A DNA stretch of 64,000 bases from CAMASH01 sp041746635 (GCA_041746635.1 JBGTGQ010000030.1:3741-67740); one strand, 5' to 3'; counted from the stretch's first letter, positions 32,184 to 40,821 are shown. Notes: generated by a model not told the origin, from the letters alone. Numbers and translations are program-made.

Positions 32184-34315
32184 AAAAAGATCGGGATGAT
32201 CAGGATGGCGACGATATTCACCACCTTGATCATGGGATTGATCGCGGGTCCGCTGGTGTCCTTGTAAGGGTCTCCCACGGTGTCGCCGGTTACTGCGGCT
32301 TTGTGCGCCTCGGAACCCTTGCCGCCAAAATTTCCTTCCTCGATATATTTTTTTGCGTTGTCCCAAGCCCCCCCGCTGGAGGTCATGGAAATGCCCATGA
32401 ACAAACCGGTGACGATGCTGCCCATCAGGACCCCGCCGAGAATGACCATGCCGCCGGGCAGTGCCGCCACTGCGACCACCGCCACCACCGGTAGCAACGC
32501 GGGGATGATCATTTCCTTAAGCGCAGCCTTGGTCACGATATCCACACACGCGCCGTACTCCGGAGTGTCTTCGCCCTTGAGAATGCCGGGATGCAGGGCA
32601 AGTTGGCGGCGCACTTCATTAACCACCGCCCCCGCCGCGCGTCCCACCGCATTCATGCTGAAGGCGGAAAATAGATAAGGCAGCAGGCCACCAATGAAGA
32701 GCCCGATGACGATTTGCGGATCCTTGAGGGAGAAGGCGAGAAGCGTGTCAATTTGGGCCTCGGTCATGTGACGCACAACTTCCAAGTGGTGCTTCAGATC
32801 CACATAATACGAACCAAAAAGCACGACCGCGGCCAAGCCCGCGCTGGCAATGGCGTAACCCTTGGTCACGGCCTTCATGGTGTTGCCCACGGCGTCGAGA
32901 TCATCGGTGATGGCGCGGACTTCCTTGGGCAGGCCACTCATCACGGCAATGCCACCGGCGTTGTCGGTGATGGGTCCGAAGGCATCCAACGAGATGATGA
33001 TGCCCGACAGCGAAAGCATGGACATCACGGCAACGGCGATTCCGTAAAGACCGGCCGCGCTGTAGCTGAGCCAGATGGAAGCGGCAATGCACAGGACCGG
33101 CAGCGCGGTCGCGTGCAAACCGACGCCGATGCCGGCGATGATGTTGGTGGCGTGACCGGTCACGCTGGCTTCCGCGATTTTGCGCACGGGCGAATAAGCG
33201 GTGGAGGTGTAATAGTTGGTGATCAACACCGCCGCCCCGGTCATGACCAGCCCGATGATGGCCGCAAAATAAATGCCGCCCGCAGAATAGACTGCTTCCG
33301 ATCCGCTGAGAACGTCCGTCACTTTCAGGCCGCCTTGAAAAAGAATGGTGGTAACCGGCCAGAAAGCCAGTGCGGCAATGAAGGCGCTGATCAACACGCC
33401 GCCCATGAGCGCATTGGCCGGCTTGGCCCCGGACAGATTGACATAAAGAATGCCAATAACCGAGGCGATGATGCCCAGGCCTCCCAAGATAAACGGATAA
33501 ACCACCGCCGCTCCCGACACGCCACCCGCCGTTAGCGCGGCCACGAGGATCGCACCGATCAAGGCTACCTCGTAGGTCTCAAAAACATCCGCCGCCATGC
33601 CGGCGCAGTCGCCCACATTGTCGCCCACGTTGTCCGCGATGGTGGCCGGATTACGCGGGTCATCTTCATCAAGGTTTGATTCAACCTTTCCGACCAGATC
33701 CGCCCCGACATCCGCCGCCTTGGTGTAGATGCCGCCCCCGAGGCGCGCGAAAACCGAAATCAACGAGGCACCCAAAGCCACACCCACGAGGCTGGCGACC
33801 GCCTTTTCCGGGTTCATTTTCAGCATCACCAGCCAGAAAATTCCCACGGAAAGCAAGGCCAGCCCCACCACTAGAAGTCCGGTCACGGCGCCGCCATTGA
33901 AAGCGGCCTGCAAAGCTTTTTTCCGGCTTTGGGTGGCCCCCTGCGCGGTGCGCACGTTGGCCACGACCGCAACCCGCATCCCAATATAACCGGCCACCAG
34001 GGAACAAACCGCCCCAAGCAGAAAACCCAGCGAAGTCGGCAGGTCACGCAGAAAAGTCAGCAGGACAAAAATCACTACCGAAATCACACAGATCGTGGCG
34101 ATCTGCCGGTTCAGATAGGCCTTTGCACCCTCCTGGATGGCTCCCGCAATCTGTCGCATGCGGTCGTTGCCCGCGGGCGCACGCCGAATGAAGGTGATCA
34201 ACACGACCGCCGCCACCAGCCCACCAATGGCACAGAGCAACGACAATGGAATTCCTTGGGCGAGTAAAAAATCGGGTGACACGAGATAGGGTTCGGGTTG
34301 GAGGGATGGAAACAT
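32180..34315 (-). CDS. hppA: membrane-bound pyrophosphatase (ion-pumping), K+-independent signature
   Basis: Integral membrane enzyme (711 residues, about 16 helices) coupling pyrophosphate hydrolysis to H+ or Na+ export. The active-site loop DVGADLVGKVESNLDEDDPR (with NPATIADNVGDNVGDCAGMAADVFE after it, split here as ATIADNVGDNVGDCAG) holds the Mg-PPi aspartates. The helix-12 motif reads GNTMKAVTKGYAIAS: Lys where K+-dependent enzymes have Ala and Thr two positions after Val, which marks the K+-independent class. ATG 34315 (MFPSLQPEP) is preferred; a TTG 24 bases earlier is possible. Convergent with pssA. Confidence 0.93.
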   Translation of the reverse strand: MFPSLQPEPYLVSPDFLLAQGIPLSLLCAIGGLVAAVVLITFIRRAPAGNDRMRQIAGAIQEGAKAYLNRQIATICVISVVIFVLLTFLRDLPTSLGFLLGAVCSLVAGYIGMRVAVVANVRTAQGATQSRKKALQAAFNGGAVTGLLVVGLALLSVGIFWLVMLKMNPEKAVASLVGVALGASLISVFARLGGGIYTKAADVGADLVGKVESNLDEDDPRNPATIADNVGDNVGDCAGMAADVFETYEVALIGAILVAALTAGGVSGAAVVYPFILGGLGIIASVIGILYVNLSGAKPANALMGGVLISAFIAALAFWPVTTILFQGGLKVTDVLSGSEAVYSAGGIYFAAIIGLVMTGAAVLITNYYTSTAYSPVRKIAEASVTGHATNIIAGIGVGLHATALPVLCIAASIWLSYSAAGLYGIAVAVMSMLSLSGIIISLDAFGPITDNAGGIAVMSGLPKEVRAITDDLDAVGNTMKAVTKGYAIASAGLAAVVLFGSYYVDLKHHLEVVRHMTEAQIDTLLAFSLKDPQIVIGLFIGGLLPYLFSAFSMNAVGRAAGAVVNEVRRQLALHPGILKGEDTPEYGACVDIVTKAALKEMIIPALLPVVAVVAVAALPGGMVILGGVLMGSIVTGLFMGISMTSSGGAWDNAKKYIEEGNFGGKGSEAHKAAVTGDTVGDPYKDTSGPAINPMIKVVNIVAILIIPIFF

Positions 34316-34441
34316 TAGTGCAGCTTCTTTTGGAAGCAATGTCGATTTATGGATCTGTCGCTAGCGGGGCGTGCAGCGATCCGAACGCATTCACCTTGCG
34401 GAAACGGCCAGAATTCGCCTCGATTTCCCGCCAGGGAACCT

Positions 34442-35335
34442 CTACCCCGCCAGCAGCGAGAGAATCGCTTTTTGCGCATGCAGCCGGTTTTCCGCCTGCC
34501 GGAAAATCGTGTCCGCCTGCGCCTCAAAAATTTCCTCCGTGATCTCCTTGCCCCGATAGGCCGGCAGGCAATGCATCACCAACGCCCCCGGAGCCGACCG
34601 CAGCAATTCCGCATTGATTTGGTAGCTTTGAAATTGCGCCTCACGAAACGCCTTTTCCTCCTCCTTGCCCATGCTCACCCACACATCCGTGTAGAGCACA
34701 TCGGCATCCTTCGACGCCTCCGCCGGATCCGTCGTGACCAGGATCTTCCCCCCCGACCGCGCCACCAGATCCGCGGGCGGCTGAAACCGCGAAGGTGCGC
34801 CAATCCGCAATTCAAAACCCAAACGCGCCGCCGCCCAGATCCACGACCGCGCCATGTTGCAATCCCCGTCTCCGATAAATGCCAGGCGGAGCTTGCTCAA
34901 ATCCTTCCCCGCCTCGCGGATGCTGAACAAATCGGCCAGCACCTGGCAGGGATGTTCCTCATCCGTCAACGCATTGATCGTCGGGATGCCGCTGAACTCG
35001 GCAAAGACATCCACATCGCTTTGCGCAAATGTGCGGATCACCGCGCCGTGCAGCATCCGCCCCATCACCCGCGCCGTGTCTTTGATCGGTTCCCCCCGTC
35101 CGAGTTGGATATCGTCCGCCGCCAGAAAAATCACATCCCCGCCCAGTTCCCGAATCCCGACCTCAAAAGAGATGCGCGTGCGCGTGGACGACTTGGCAAA
35201 CATCATGGCCCAGCATTTATGCCGCAGAGGATGCGCCGCATGACGGCCCCGCTCGGCCTTCATCACTCCGGCCAAAGTGACAATTTCTTCGATCTCCGCG
35301 GGGGAGAGCGACTCAATGGACAAGAGATGCTTCAC
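34442..35335 (-). CDS. argF: ornithine carbamoyltransferase
   Basis: Transfers carbamoyl to ornithine giving citrulline (arginine pathway). From the GTG at 35335 the protein is 297 residues and aligns with family length; it has KSSTRTRISFEVGI (carbamoyl phosphate), HPCQVLADLF, DSP-type DTARVMGRM region and the C-terminal MHCLPAYRGKEIT cysteine/proline block. An ATG at 35485 overlaps the argD stop (ATGA) and is in frame, but the 50 added residues derive from a palindromic repeat, so either the start moved inward or the protein carries a repeat-encoded N-terminal tail. Confidence 0.92.
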   Translation of the reverse strand: MKHLLSIESLSPAEIEEIVTLAGVMKAERGRHAAHPLRHKCWAMMFAKSSTRTRISFEVGIRELGGDVIFLAADDIQLGRGEPIKDTARVMGRMLHGAVIRTFAQSDVDVFAEFSGIPTINALTDEEHPCQVLADLFSIREAGKDLSKLRLAFIGDGDCNMARSWIWAAARLGFELRIGAPSRFQPPADLVARSGGKILVTTDPAEASKDADVLYTDVWVSMGKEEEKAFREAQFQSYQINAELLRSAPGALVMHCLPAYRGKEITEEIFEAQADTIFRQAENRLHAQKAILSLLAG

Positions 35336-35392
35336 CCGGCACGAAGAACCAAAAAACCGCCTTCCTGTCGAGGGAATCGTCCCGATGAAATT

Positions 35393-35476
35393 CGTGGCAT
35401 CGGCTTCCAGCCGATGCGTTGTGGGGGATGCAGAACCACCCCTGATTAACGCACGAGCAGGATGCTCATGCCACGG
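35393..35476. repeat. palindromic repeat between argD and argF
   Basis: TTCGTGGCATCGGC at the left and GCTCATGCCACGGAA at the right are inverted, and an internal ATCGGCTTCCAGCCGAT hairpin lies between. Words of this type (GGCATC, AAGATGCC, CAGCCGATGC) reappear near 45748, 47321 and 57675-57776. It fills the argD-argF junction and is in frame with argF. Confidence 0.6.
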
Positions 35477-35481
35477 AATCT

Positions 35482-36663
35482 TCAACCCAGCACCCGCCCC
35501 AATACCCCCAACGCTTCATCCGCCTCCGCTGCGGTGATATTCAGCGGTGGCAACAACCGCACCACCCGCTCTCCGGCCGGAATGGTCAGCAGTCCCTCCG
35601 CCATCAGGGCCTTCACCACCTCCAAAGCCGCGATTCCCTCCGTGAGTTGGATTCCCAGCATCAGGCCCAGACAACGCACTTCTTCGAGCTTCGCGCTGCC
35701 CAGCCCCCGGATTGCCCCGGCCAACCTCGCGCCCTGCGCCACCGCGTTGGCCCGCAGACCATCCCGCTCAATAATCTCCAGCACCTTCATCCCCGCCGCG
35801 CACGAAATAGGATTTCCCCCATAGGTCGTCCCGTGCGTCCCGGGTCCCAGGGTGTCGCACAATCCATCCTTCGTCGTCGCCCAGAAGGCCCCAAGCGGAA
35901 ACCCATTGGCAATCCCCTTCGCCCAGCTCACCCCATCCGGCATCACATCAGGCACCAGAGTTTTCCAACCGCACCAATCGCCCGTCCGTCCCAACCCGCA
36001 CTGGATCTCATCGAAAAGCAGCAGCAACCCGTGCTCATCACAAATTTCCCGCAAACCACGCAAAAACTCCGCTGTGGCAATATGGATGCCCCCTTCCCCC
36101 TGCACCGGCTCCACCAGGATGGCGCCGGTCCTTGGCCCCACCGCCGCCCGCACGGCGGCTAGATCGCCATAGGGCAAATGCTGAAAACCTTCGAGCAGCG
36201 GAGCGAATCCCTTCTTCACTTTCTCCTGCGCCGTGGCCGAGATCCCCGCCATCGTCCGCCCATGGAACGAATTGCCAAAAGTGATCATTTCATACCGCCC
36301 GGATTCCGAGCCCCGCTTGCGCGTGATTTTGATCAGCCCCTCATTGGCCTCCGCCCCGCTGTTGCAAAAGAAAACCTTCCCCGGCCCCGTCAGTTCCACG
36401 AGCCGCCGCGCCAACTCCCCCTGCGGCTGCGTGCGGTAGAGATTCGATGTGTGCACCAACGTCCGCGCCTGCTGACTGATGGCCCCGGTGATTTCCTCAT
36501 GCGCATGCCCCAGCGAACACACCGCAATCCCCGCGCCGAAATCCAAATACTCCCGGCCGGCAAAGTCCCACACCCGGCACCCCAGCCCACGGGCGATTTC
36601 GAGATCGAACCGCCCATAGGTCGGCATCACATAGTCAGCGTAGAGAGACGAGAGGTTGGACAT
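35482..36663 (-). CDS. argD: acetylornithine aminotransferase
   Basis: Class III PLP aminotransferase for arginine (and possibly lysine) synthesis, 393 residues. It begins MSNLSSLYADYVMPTYGRFD, has FDFGAGIAV-type substrate contacts, FFCNSGAEANEGLIKITRK, LLLFDEIQCGLGRTG and the PLP lysine in VSWAKGIANGFPLGAF. The GTTYGGNPISC phosphate loop is present. It lies upstream of argF on the same strand. Start ATG 36663. Confidence 0.94.
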   Translation of the reverse strand: MSNLSSLYADYVMPTYGRFDLEIARGLGCRVWDFAGREYLDFGAGIAVCSLGHAHEEITGAISQQARTLVHTSNLYRTQPQGELARRLVELTGPGKVFFCNSGAEANEGLIKITRKRGSESGRYEMITFGNSFHGRTMAGISATAQEKVKKGFAPLLEGFQHLPYGDLAAVRAAVGPRTGAILVEPVQGEGGIHIATAEFLRGLREICDEHGLLLLFDEIQCGLGRTGDWCGWKTLVPDVMPDGVSWAKGIANGFPLGAFWATTKDGLCDTLGPGTHGTTYGGNPISCAAGMKVLEIIERDGLRANAVAQGARLAGAIRGLGSAKLEEVRCLGLMLGIQLTEGIAALEVVKALMAEGLLTIPAGERVVRLLPPLNITAAEADEALGVLGRVLG

Positions 36664-36809
36664 TTGGTGGTGGAATTGGACAGGAAAAGAATCGAAAAAA
36701 CGAGTGTTTCGTCAGCGAACGCGCAGTAAAGCGCAATACATTTCTCATCCCCCGGAACCGTCCCAGCGCGATAAAAACTGGATGTCAACCGCACCTCACA
36801 ACTTAAAGT

Positions 36810-36954
36810 TCAGGCCACGCCGTTGTCCCAATTTCCGGCCGTATTCCAGTCACCGTTTCCCGGATTGATCCAGGTGGTCTGGGCGAGAGCCGATGCGGAA
36901 AACGCCATCGAAAGGAGGGGGACACAACTGGGCAGCCTCTTAAACAGGGCGTTT
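36810..36954 (-). pseudogene. N-terminal remnant of a PATR-type autotransporter
   Basis: The minus strand reads LFKRLPSCVPLLSMAFSASALAQ and then TTWINPGNGDWNTAGNWDNG before a TGA (each piece shown separately). This is a signal peptide followed by the start of an autotransporter-associated beta-strand repeat domain (W-x-x-x-G-x-G-x-W-N-T-A-x-N-W). Full-length members have hundreds to thousands of residues; only about 33 codons remain from the internal ATG 36908, the usual start is missing and a stop follows. It lies within the 549-base gene-free stretch 36664-37212, in which I see nothing else. Confidence 0.55.
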
Positions 36955-37212
36955 AATTGGGTCTATCCAGAAGTTCCTCCCCGCTGGGAAGTTAAATTTT
37001 TCCTCCCCCTACCAATTTATCAGATCATTCCCTTAAGGGTGCATTCCCTTGGTGAATTGCCACCAGTGGAATCGATCCCACTCCAGAGTCCAGGCGGCCG
37101 AACCGACATCGTTCTCCCGGGTTGGCCCGCATGCTTTCATGGTATTCTCGAAGAAGTGATTCGGCAAAAAATTTGCCAATGCGCGGGAAAGGCCGCAAAG
37201 CTGGGAGCATCC

Positions 37213-37641
37213 ATGTTTCACGCTATGCTGGTCGTTTTTAGTCTGGGCATCGTCTATTTTCTCGCGGCGATTCCCACCGGTGTGGCCATGCACCTGCATC
37301 CGGCCACGGCGGCAGTTTGCGCTTGGGCCGGCTACACCGCAATTGCGACAGCGATGCTGCTTGTCCGCGAACCAGCCCGGCAGTGGTTGGCGGCGAAATT
37401 TAAAATCTCCCTCGTGCCGAACCCGGAAAAGCGGTTCTGGCGCGTCTGGCTGCGCTGGGGTCTGCCGGGGCTGGGGCTGCTCGCTCCCGTGACCTGCGGC
37501 CCGTATTTTGCCGCGCTCATCGCCCTGGCCTTGGGGGAAAAACCCCGGCGCTTGATGTTGTGGATCGCCGTCGGAGTCATTCCCTGGTGCATCCTCTTCG
37601 CCATTCTCGCCGCCACCGGCAGCGGTCTCTTGAAAAAATGA
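37213..37641 (+). CDS. small-multidrug-export-family (Sm_multidrug_ex) membrane protein
   Basis: A 142-residue integral membrane protein from ATG 37213 with four to five helices, for example MLVVFSLGIVYFLAAIPTGV, ATAAVCAWAGYTAIATAMLL and a central GLPGLGLLAPVTCGPYFAAL block typical of this DedA-distant family. Despite the name, its transport role is unproven. The reading frame is open upstream to 36823, but that part lacks conservation signs. btpA follows after 4 bases. Confidence 0.75.
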   Translation: MFHAMLVVFSLGIVYFLAAIPTGVAMHLHPATAAVCAWAGYTAIATAMLLVREPARQWLAAKFKISLVPNPEKRFWRVWLRWGLPGLGLLAPVTCGPYFAALIALALGEKPRRLMLWIAVGVIPWCILFAILAATGSGLLKK

Positions 37642-37645
37642 CGCC

Positions 37646-38434
37646 ATGAGACCGTTTCCCAAAAAATCCCTCGCCGCCATGATCGCCGTCCGAGCGTTAC
37701 CCGGCTCTCCGCGCCACGGCGGCGACGACCGGGCAATTGTGCGCGAGGCGTTGGACGATCTCGCTCATTACATCGTGGCCGGAGTGGATGCCATCGTCCT
37801 GGAAAACAGCCACGACCTGCCCTACATCAAGCCGCCGCTTCCCGCGAAAGCCGTCGCGCTCATGACCCGCATCGCCCGCGGAGTCCGCCAACGTTTTCCC
37901 GGGCCCGTCGGCATCCAGATGCTCGAAGCCGCCAACGAAACCGCGCTGGAAATCGCCCACGCCGCCGACCTCGATTTCCTGCGCGTGGAGGGCTACGTCT
38001 TCGCCCACATCGGCGGGGCCGGGTTGATCGAAGGCTGCGCCGGACACCTCCTGCGCCAACGCAAGCAACTCAAGTGCGAGCACATCAAAATTTTCGGCGA
38101 CGTTAAAAAGAAGCATTGTTCACACGCGCTCACCGGCGATCTCGACATCGTCGATGTGGTCAAGCAGACGGAATTTTTTCTGGCGGACGGCGTGATCGTC
38201 ACCGGTCCGCGCACCGGCGAATCCCCCGACATCCGGGAACTCCAGCGGGTGAAAAAAGCCGCGCACGTTCCTGTCCTCATCGGTTCGGGCCTGACCCCCA
38301 AAAATATCGCCTCCTACCTGCCGCTGGCCGATGTTTTCATCGTCGGCTCAACCCTGCGTGAAGGCGGAGGTTTTCTCGGCCGGCTCGATCCGGCGCGATT
38401 GCAGGATTTTGTGAGGGCTTTTCGCAAGAAGTGA
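37646..38434 (+). CDS. BtpA/SgcQ-family TIM-barrel protein
   Basis: A 262-residue protein of the BtpA family, which in cyanobacteria stabilises photosystem I and elsewhere is linked to sugar or nucleoside metabolism. Characteristic blocks: AMIAVRALPGSPRHGG, GVDAIVLENSHDLPY, GIQMLEAANETALEIAHAA, FLRVEGYVFAHIGGAGLIEG, DVKKKHCSHAL, and VIVTGPRTGESPD ending with VLIGSGLTPKNI and FIVGSTLREGG. The last blocks bind a phosphate as in phosphoribosyl enzymes. Its real substrate in this non-photosynthetic context is unknown. Confidence 0.88.
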   Translation: MRPFPKKSLAAMIAVRALPGSPRHGGDDRAIVREALDDLAHYIVAGVDAIVLENSHDLPYIKPPLPAKAVALMTRIARGVRQRFPGPVGIQMLEAANETALEIAHAADLDFLRVEGYVFAHIGGAGLIEGCAGHLLRQRKQLKCEHIKIFGDVKKKHCSHALTGDLDIVDVVKQTEFFLADGVIVTGPRTGESPDIRELQRVKKAAHVPVLIGSGLTPKNIASYLPLADVFIVGSTLREGGGFLGRLDPARLQDFVRAFRKK

Positions 38435-38459
38435 GCCACAGGCGAAGGATTTCAAAAAA

Positions 38460-38756
38460 TCAGCCATCCTGGGATTCGGCCCAAAACGCGCCGAACACCG
38501 GGGGAATTTCGCGAATCATTCCACGCAAGCTGAGTCCCTCCTTCCGCAGCGCCGCGTCGAGTTGCTCCTCGGAGTGATCCGGGGCGGCAAGCAGTCTTTC
38601 CAGAACCTGCCGGTGCTGCGCGAAGCGGTCACGGTAGGGATGGCGTTCGTCCGTCCAATGACAGACAAGACGTTTGCGCAGCCGGGGAATCTTCCAGAAC
38701 ATGCGTCCGTATTCCCAACGGGCCAAATCTTGATAGTTTGGATACAACCCCTTCAT
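38460..38756 (-). CDS. small protein paired with nucleotidyltransferase-like gene
   Basis: 98 residues from ATG 38756 (MKGLYPNYQDLARWEYGRMF). Rich in Arg/Trp/Tyr, no membrane segment or signal; the middle RLRKRLVCHWTDERHPYRDRF is strongly basic. I do not know the family. The start overlaps the stop of the upstream nucleotidyltransferase-like gene by 4 bases, so the two proteins are made together; it could be the partner (antitoxin or toxin) of a two-gene module. Confidence 0.6.
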   Translation of the reverse strand: MKGLYPNYQDLARWEYGRMFWKIPRLRKRLVCHWTDERHPYRDRFAQHRQVLERLLAAPDHSEEQLDAALRKEGLSLRGMIREIPPVFGAFWAESQDG

Positions 38757-39202
38757 AATAATCCCACCTCGCTGGCCCAAGCGGCGTGTTTGCGGTCACG
38801 GGGTTCATTACGGCGAAGTTTGGGGGCTAGGAGGTCTGCCGGATGAGGGACAGTAACCTCTAGATTCCCGTAGATTTTTTGGGAAGACCGGGCGATCCAG
38901 TCCGGCGGAAGTTCTCCCAGCACCGTTGAGGGCATGAGATTCACATGCCAACCGTGCCGCAGCTCAAATTCACTGCCAATGAGTGCCTCGTAGCAAAGTT
39001 CCGCCACGGCATCGCTTGCAGTCACCGGATCCACATCCATGCTGTTTTCCGGGAGGGCGACTTCCTTGCCGGACTGAGCGGCATGCCAAAGCAATCCCCC
39101 GCTGCCGATAAGGATCAGGGAGGAACCAGCCGGAAGTCTGGCACCCCAATCCTTCAGCCAGTCCTCGATCTGGGAGGGATGACGCAGTTCTTTTTTTGGC
39201 AT
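38753..39202 (-). CDS. nucleotidyltransferase-fold protein (DUF6036/AbiEii-like)
   Basis: 149 residues from ATG 39202. LILIGSGGLLWHAA followed by PENSMDVDPVTASDAV resembles the G-[GS]...D-x-D metal site of minimal nucleotidyltransferases such as AbiEii/MenT toxins and DUF6036. HPADLLAPKLRRNEPRDRKH near the C-terminus matches the K-x-x-R-x-x-x-R-D-x-x-D region of that superfamily. Members in toxin-antitoxin pairs modify tRNA; here no function is proven. Translationally coupled (ATGA) to the following small gene. Confidence 0.65.
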   Translation of the reverse strand: MPKKELRHPSQIEDWLKDWGARLPAGSSLILIGSGGLLWHAAQSGKEVALPENSMDVDPVTASDAVAELCYEALIGSEFELRHGWHVNLMPSTVLGELPPDWIARSSQKIYGNLEVTVPHPADLLAPKLRRNEPRDRKHAAWASEVGLL

Positions 39203-39259
39203 GGCGGAAACCCTACCGGTAATCGTCGCGCCACTCAAACCAACTCTTGGCTGTTGGCC

Positions 39260-39892
39260 TCACGGCTTGCGATAGAATCGGATCGCCTCGATCCCGCTGC
39301 CGAATTCTTTCAGCGGATAGACTCCCTTCTCCCCTCCCCGGCCCGGATCGCGAATGAGATAGTCGTAACCCTGCTTGCCGCAGATGACCACAAAGTGCGT
39401 GATGCCGTTCGGGTAACGCAACCGCGCAATCACGGGATTGCCTTCAAGCAGGTTTTTATCAATGAGAAAAAACGACGGCTTGTCCTCGTAATGGGGCAGG
39501 AGTTTCGCCGTGAACGCCGGGTCAAACTCCGCCGCCTTCTCCCAATAGATCCAGCCCTCCGGGGTGTAGCCACCCGGCAGCGCGGTGAGAAATTTGTTCA
39601 GCCGTCCGGGATCCACATCCACCCCATAACCCGCCAGCGTCATCGCCGCCGAAGCCACCGCACAGCCCTCCGCGCCCAGCGTGCCGGGGGTGGAAGCCAG
39701 GGCATCCGCCGCCCAGCGCGGATCGGATTGAAAAAACTGCGGCACATAAAGCTCGGTGCGTCCGGGAAAATACCACCCGCCGGAAGCCGGGATGGGCTTT
39801 TTGGCCATCCACTCCATCGTCCACCAGCCTGCCCAGGCGAAGAGGCCCAGTACGACGAGCAGCAGAACTGTGAAAATCCGCCTTGCGGTCAT
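39260..39892 (-). CDS. membrane-anchored C39-like cysteine peptidase
   Basis: A 210-residue protein with an N-terminal membrane helix (RIFTVLLLVVLGLFAWAGWW). The C39_2-type papain-like domain has the nucleophile in LGAEGCAVASAAMTLAGYG (cysteine near 101), the histidine in NGITHFVVICG and the aspartate in LIRDPGRGG; YFPG and VPQFFQSDPRW are typical leading blocks. Such enzymes are located outside the membrane and cleave peptides. It is divergent, with a 26-base gap, from another cysteine-hydrolase-like gene. Confidence 0.82.
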   Translation of the reverse strand: MTARRIFTVLLLVVLGLFAWAGWWTMEWMAKKPIPASGGWYFPGRTELYVPQFFQSDPRWAADALASTPGTLGAEGCAVASAAMTLAGYGVDVDPGRLNKFLTALPGGYTPEGWIYWEKAAEFDPAFTAKLLPHYEDKPSFFLIDKNLLEGNPVIARLRYPNGITHFVVICGKQGYDYLIRDPGRGGEKGVYPLKEFGSGIEAIRFYRKP

Positions 39893-39918
39893 GACTAAGC
39901 GAATCTTGTTTAGCCCAG

Positions 39919-40677
39919 ATGATTTCGCGAGCCCTGATTTTTGCCCTCCTACCCACCGCTGCGGTTTTCGCCGACATCAATCCGCTTGTCCTCGCACAAA
40001 TCCGCACCATGCCCGCCGGCGGCGGCTATGCGACCAACCTCGCCGCCCACGCCGCGCTGGCCGCCTCCGTCGAAGCCGCGCCATCCGTTCGCCTCAGGCC
40101 GGAAAAGGCCATGCCCGGCTATTGCTCCGGCGCCACCTATCTGGTCTTTCTTAAAACGCTGGATGCACTGCAGAAACGCGGCGCCATCACTCTGACCAGC
40201 GAAACCTGGCAGGCCCTCGTTCCGCGCCTGCGTCCGGACGGCACCGACACCCTCCCCGACGGCGAGAGTGTCTGGGGCCGCTGGAACGCCAACGGCCCCG
40301 GCACCGCCCGGCTTTTCCACGAACTTGGCCTCGGGCCCAACTTCACCGACTTCGCCAAGGCGAAACCGGGCGATTTCCTCAAGATCTTCTGGACCGACGC
40401 CGTCGGCAAAAAAGAAACCGGCCATTCCGTGATCTTCCTCGGCATCGAAACCAAGGACGGCGTCGAGCAAGTCCGCTTCTGGTCCAGCAATCAACCGGAT
40501 GGCTTCGGCGAAAAAGCCGTCCCGCGCGAAAAAATCGCCCGCGCCATTTTTTCCCGTTTGGAACATCCCGGAAAAATCGTGCGCTGGAGCCAGTTGCCGG
40601 AACGCGACGCCTACCTCGCCAGCCTGCTCAAAACCGAGTCCAGTTTCGCCGAGGCCAAAAAAATGTCCGGCCTTTGA
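39919..40677 (+). CDS. secreted NlpC/P60-like cysteine hydrolase (tentative)
   Basis: A 252-residue protein with signal peptide MISRALIFALLPTAAVFA. YCSGATYLVFLKTLD supplies a candidate nucleophile cysteine at the start of a helix (as in NlpC/P60: C-S-G-x-x-x), and KKETGHSVIFLG supplies the histidine strand; RFWSSNQPDGFG follows. Order and spacing fit a papain-like amidase acting on cell-wall peptides, but the exact family is not certain. It shares its promoter region with the divergent C39-like peptidase. Confidence 0.6.
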   Translation: MISRALIFALLPTAAVFADINPLVLAQIRTMPAGGGYATNLAAHAALAASVEAAPSVRLRPEKAMPGYCSGATYLVFLKTLDALQKRGAITLTSETWQALVPRLRPDGTDTLPDGESVWGRWNANGPGTARLFHELGLGPNFTDFAKAKPGDFLKIFWTDAVGKKETGHSVIFLGIETKDGVEQVRFWSSNQPDGFGEKAVPREKIARAIFSRLEHPGKIVRWSQLPERDAYLASLLKTESSFAEAKKMSGL

Positions 40678-40735
40678 TCAATACCGGCGAGCGAGTCAGG
40701 GGGTCCCCAGCTTGGTCATGGATGAAGTCCGATTC

Positions 40736-40821
40736 CGCCCCTCACACCTAAACTTAAACGTAAACTCCCGGCGTTTTTTCCGAGTGCAGGGTTTATGTTT
40801 AAGTTTAGGTGTAAGGGCGGG
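40736..40821. repeat. 86-bp near-perfect inverted repeat before typA
   Basis: ACACCTAAACTTAAAC (left) and GTTTAAGTTTAGGTGT (right) are perfect inverted copies; with flanking CCGCCC/GGGCGG the arms are about 33 bp with a few mismatches around a 20-base loop. It resembles a MITE or a strong hairpin and is placed 75 bases before the typA start. Confidence 0.7.

Noticed and set aside
34316..34441. Riboswitch or ncRNA in the hppA leader
   Set aside because: The 126-base spacer shows no recognisable riboswitch core or strong hairpin.
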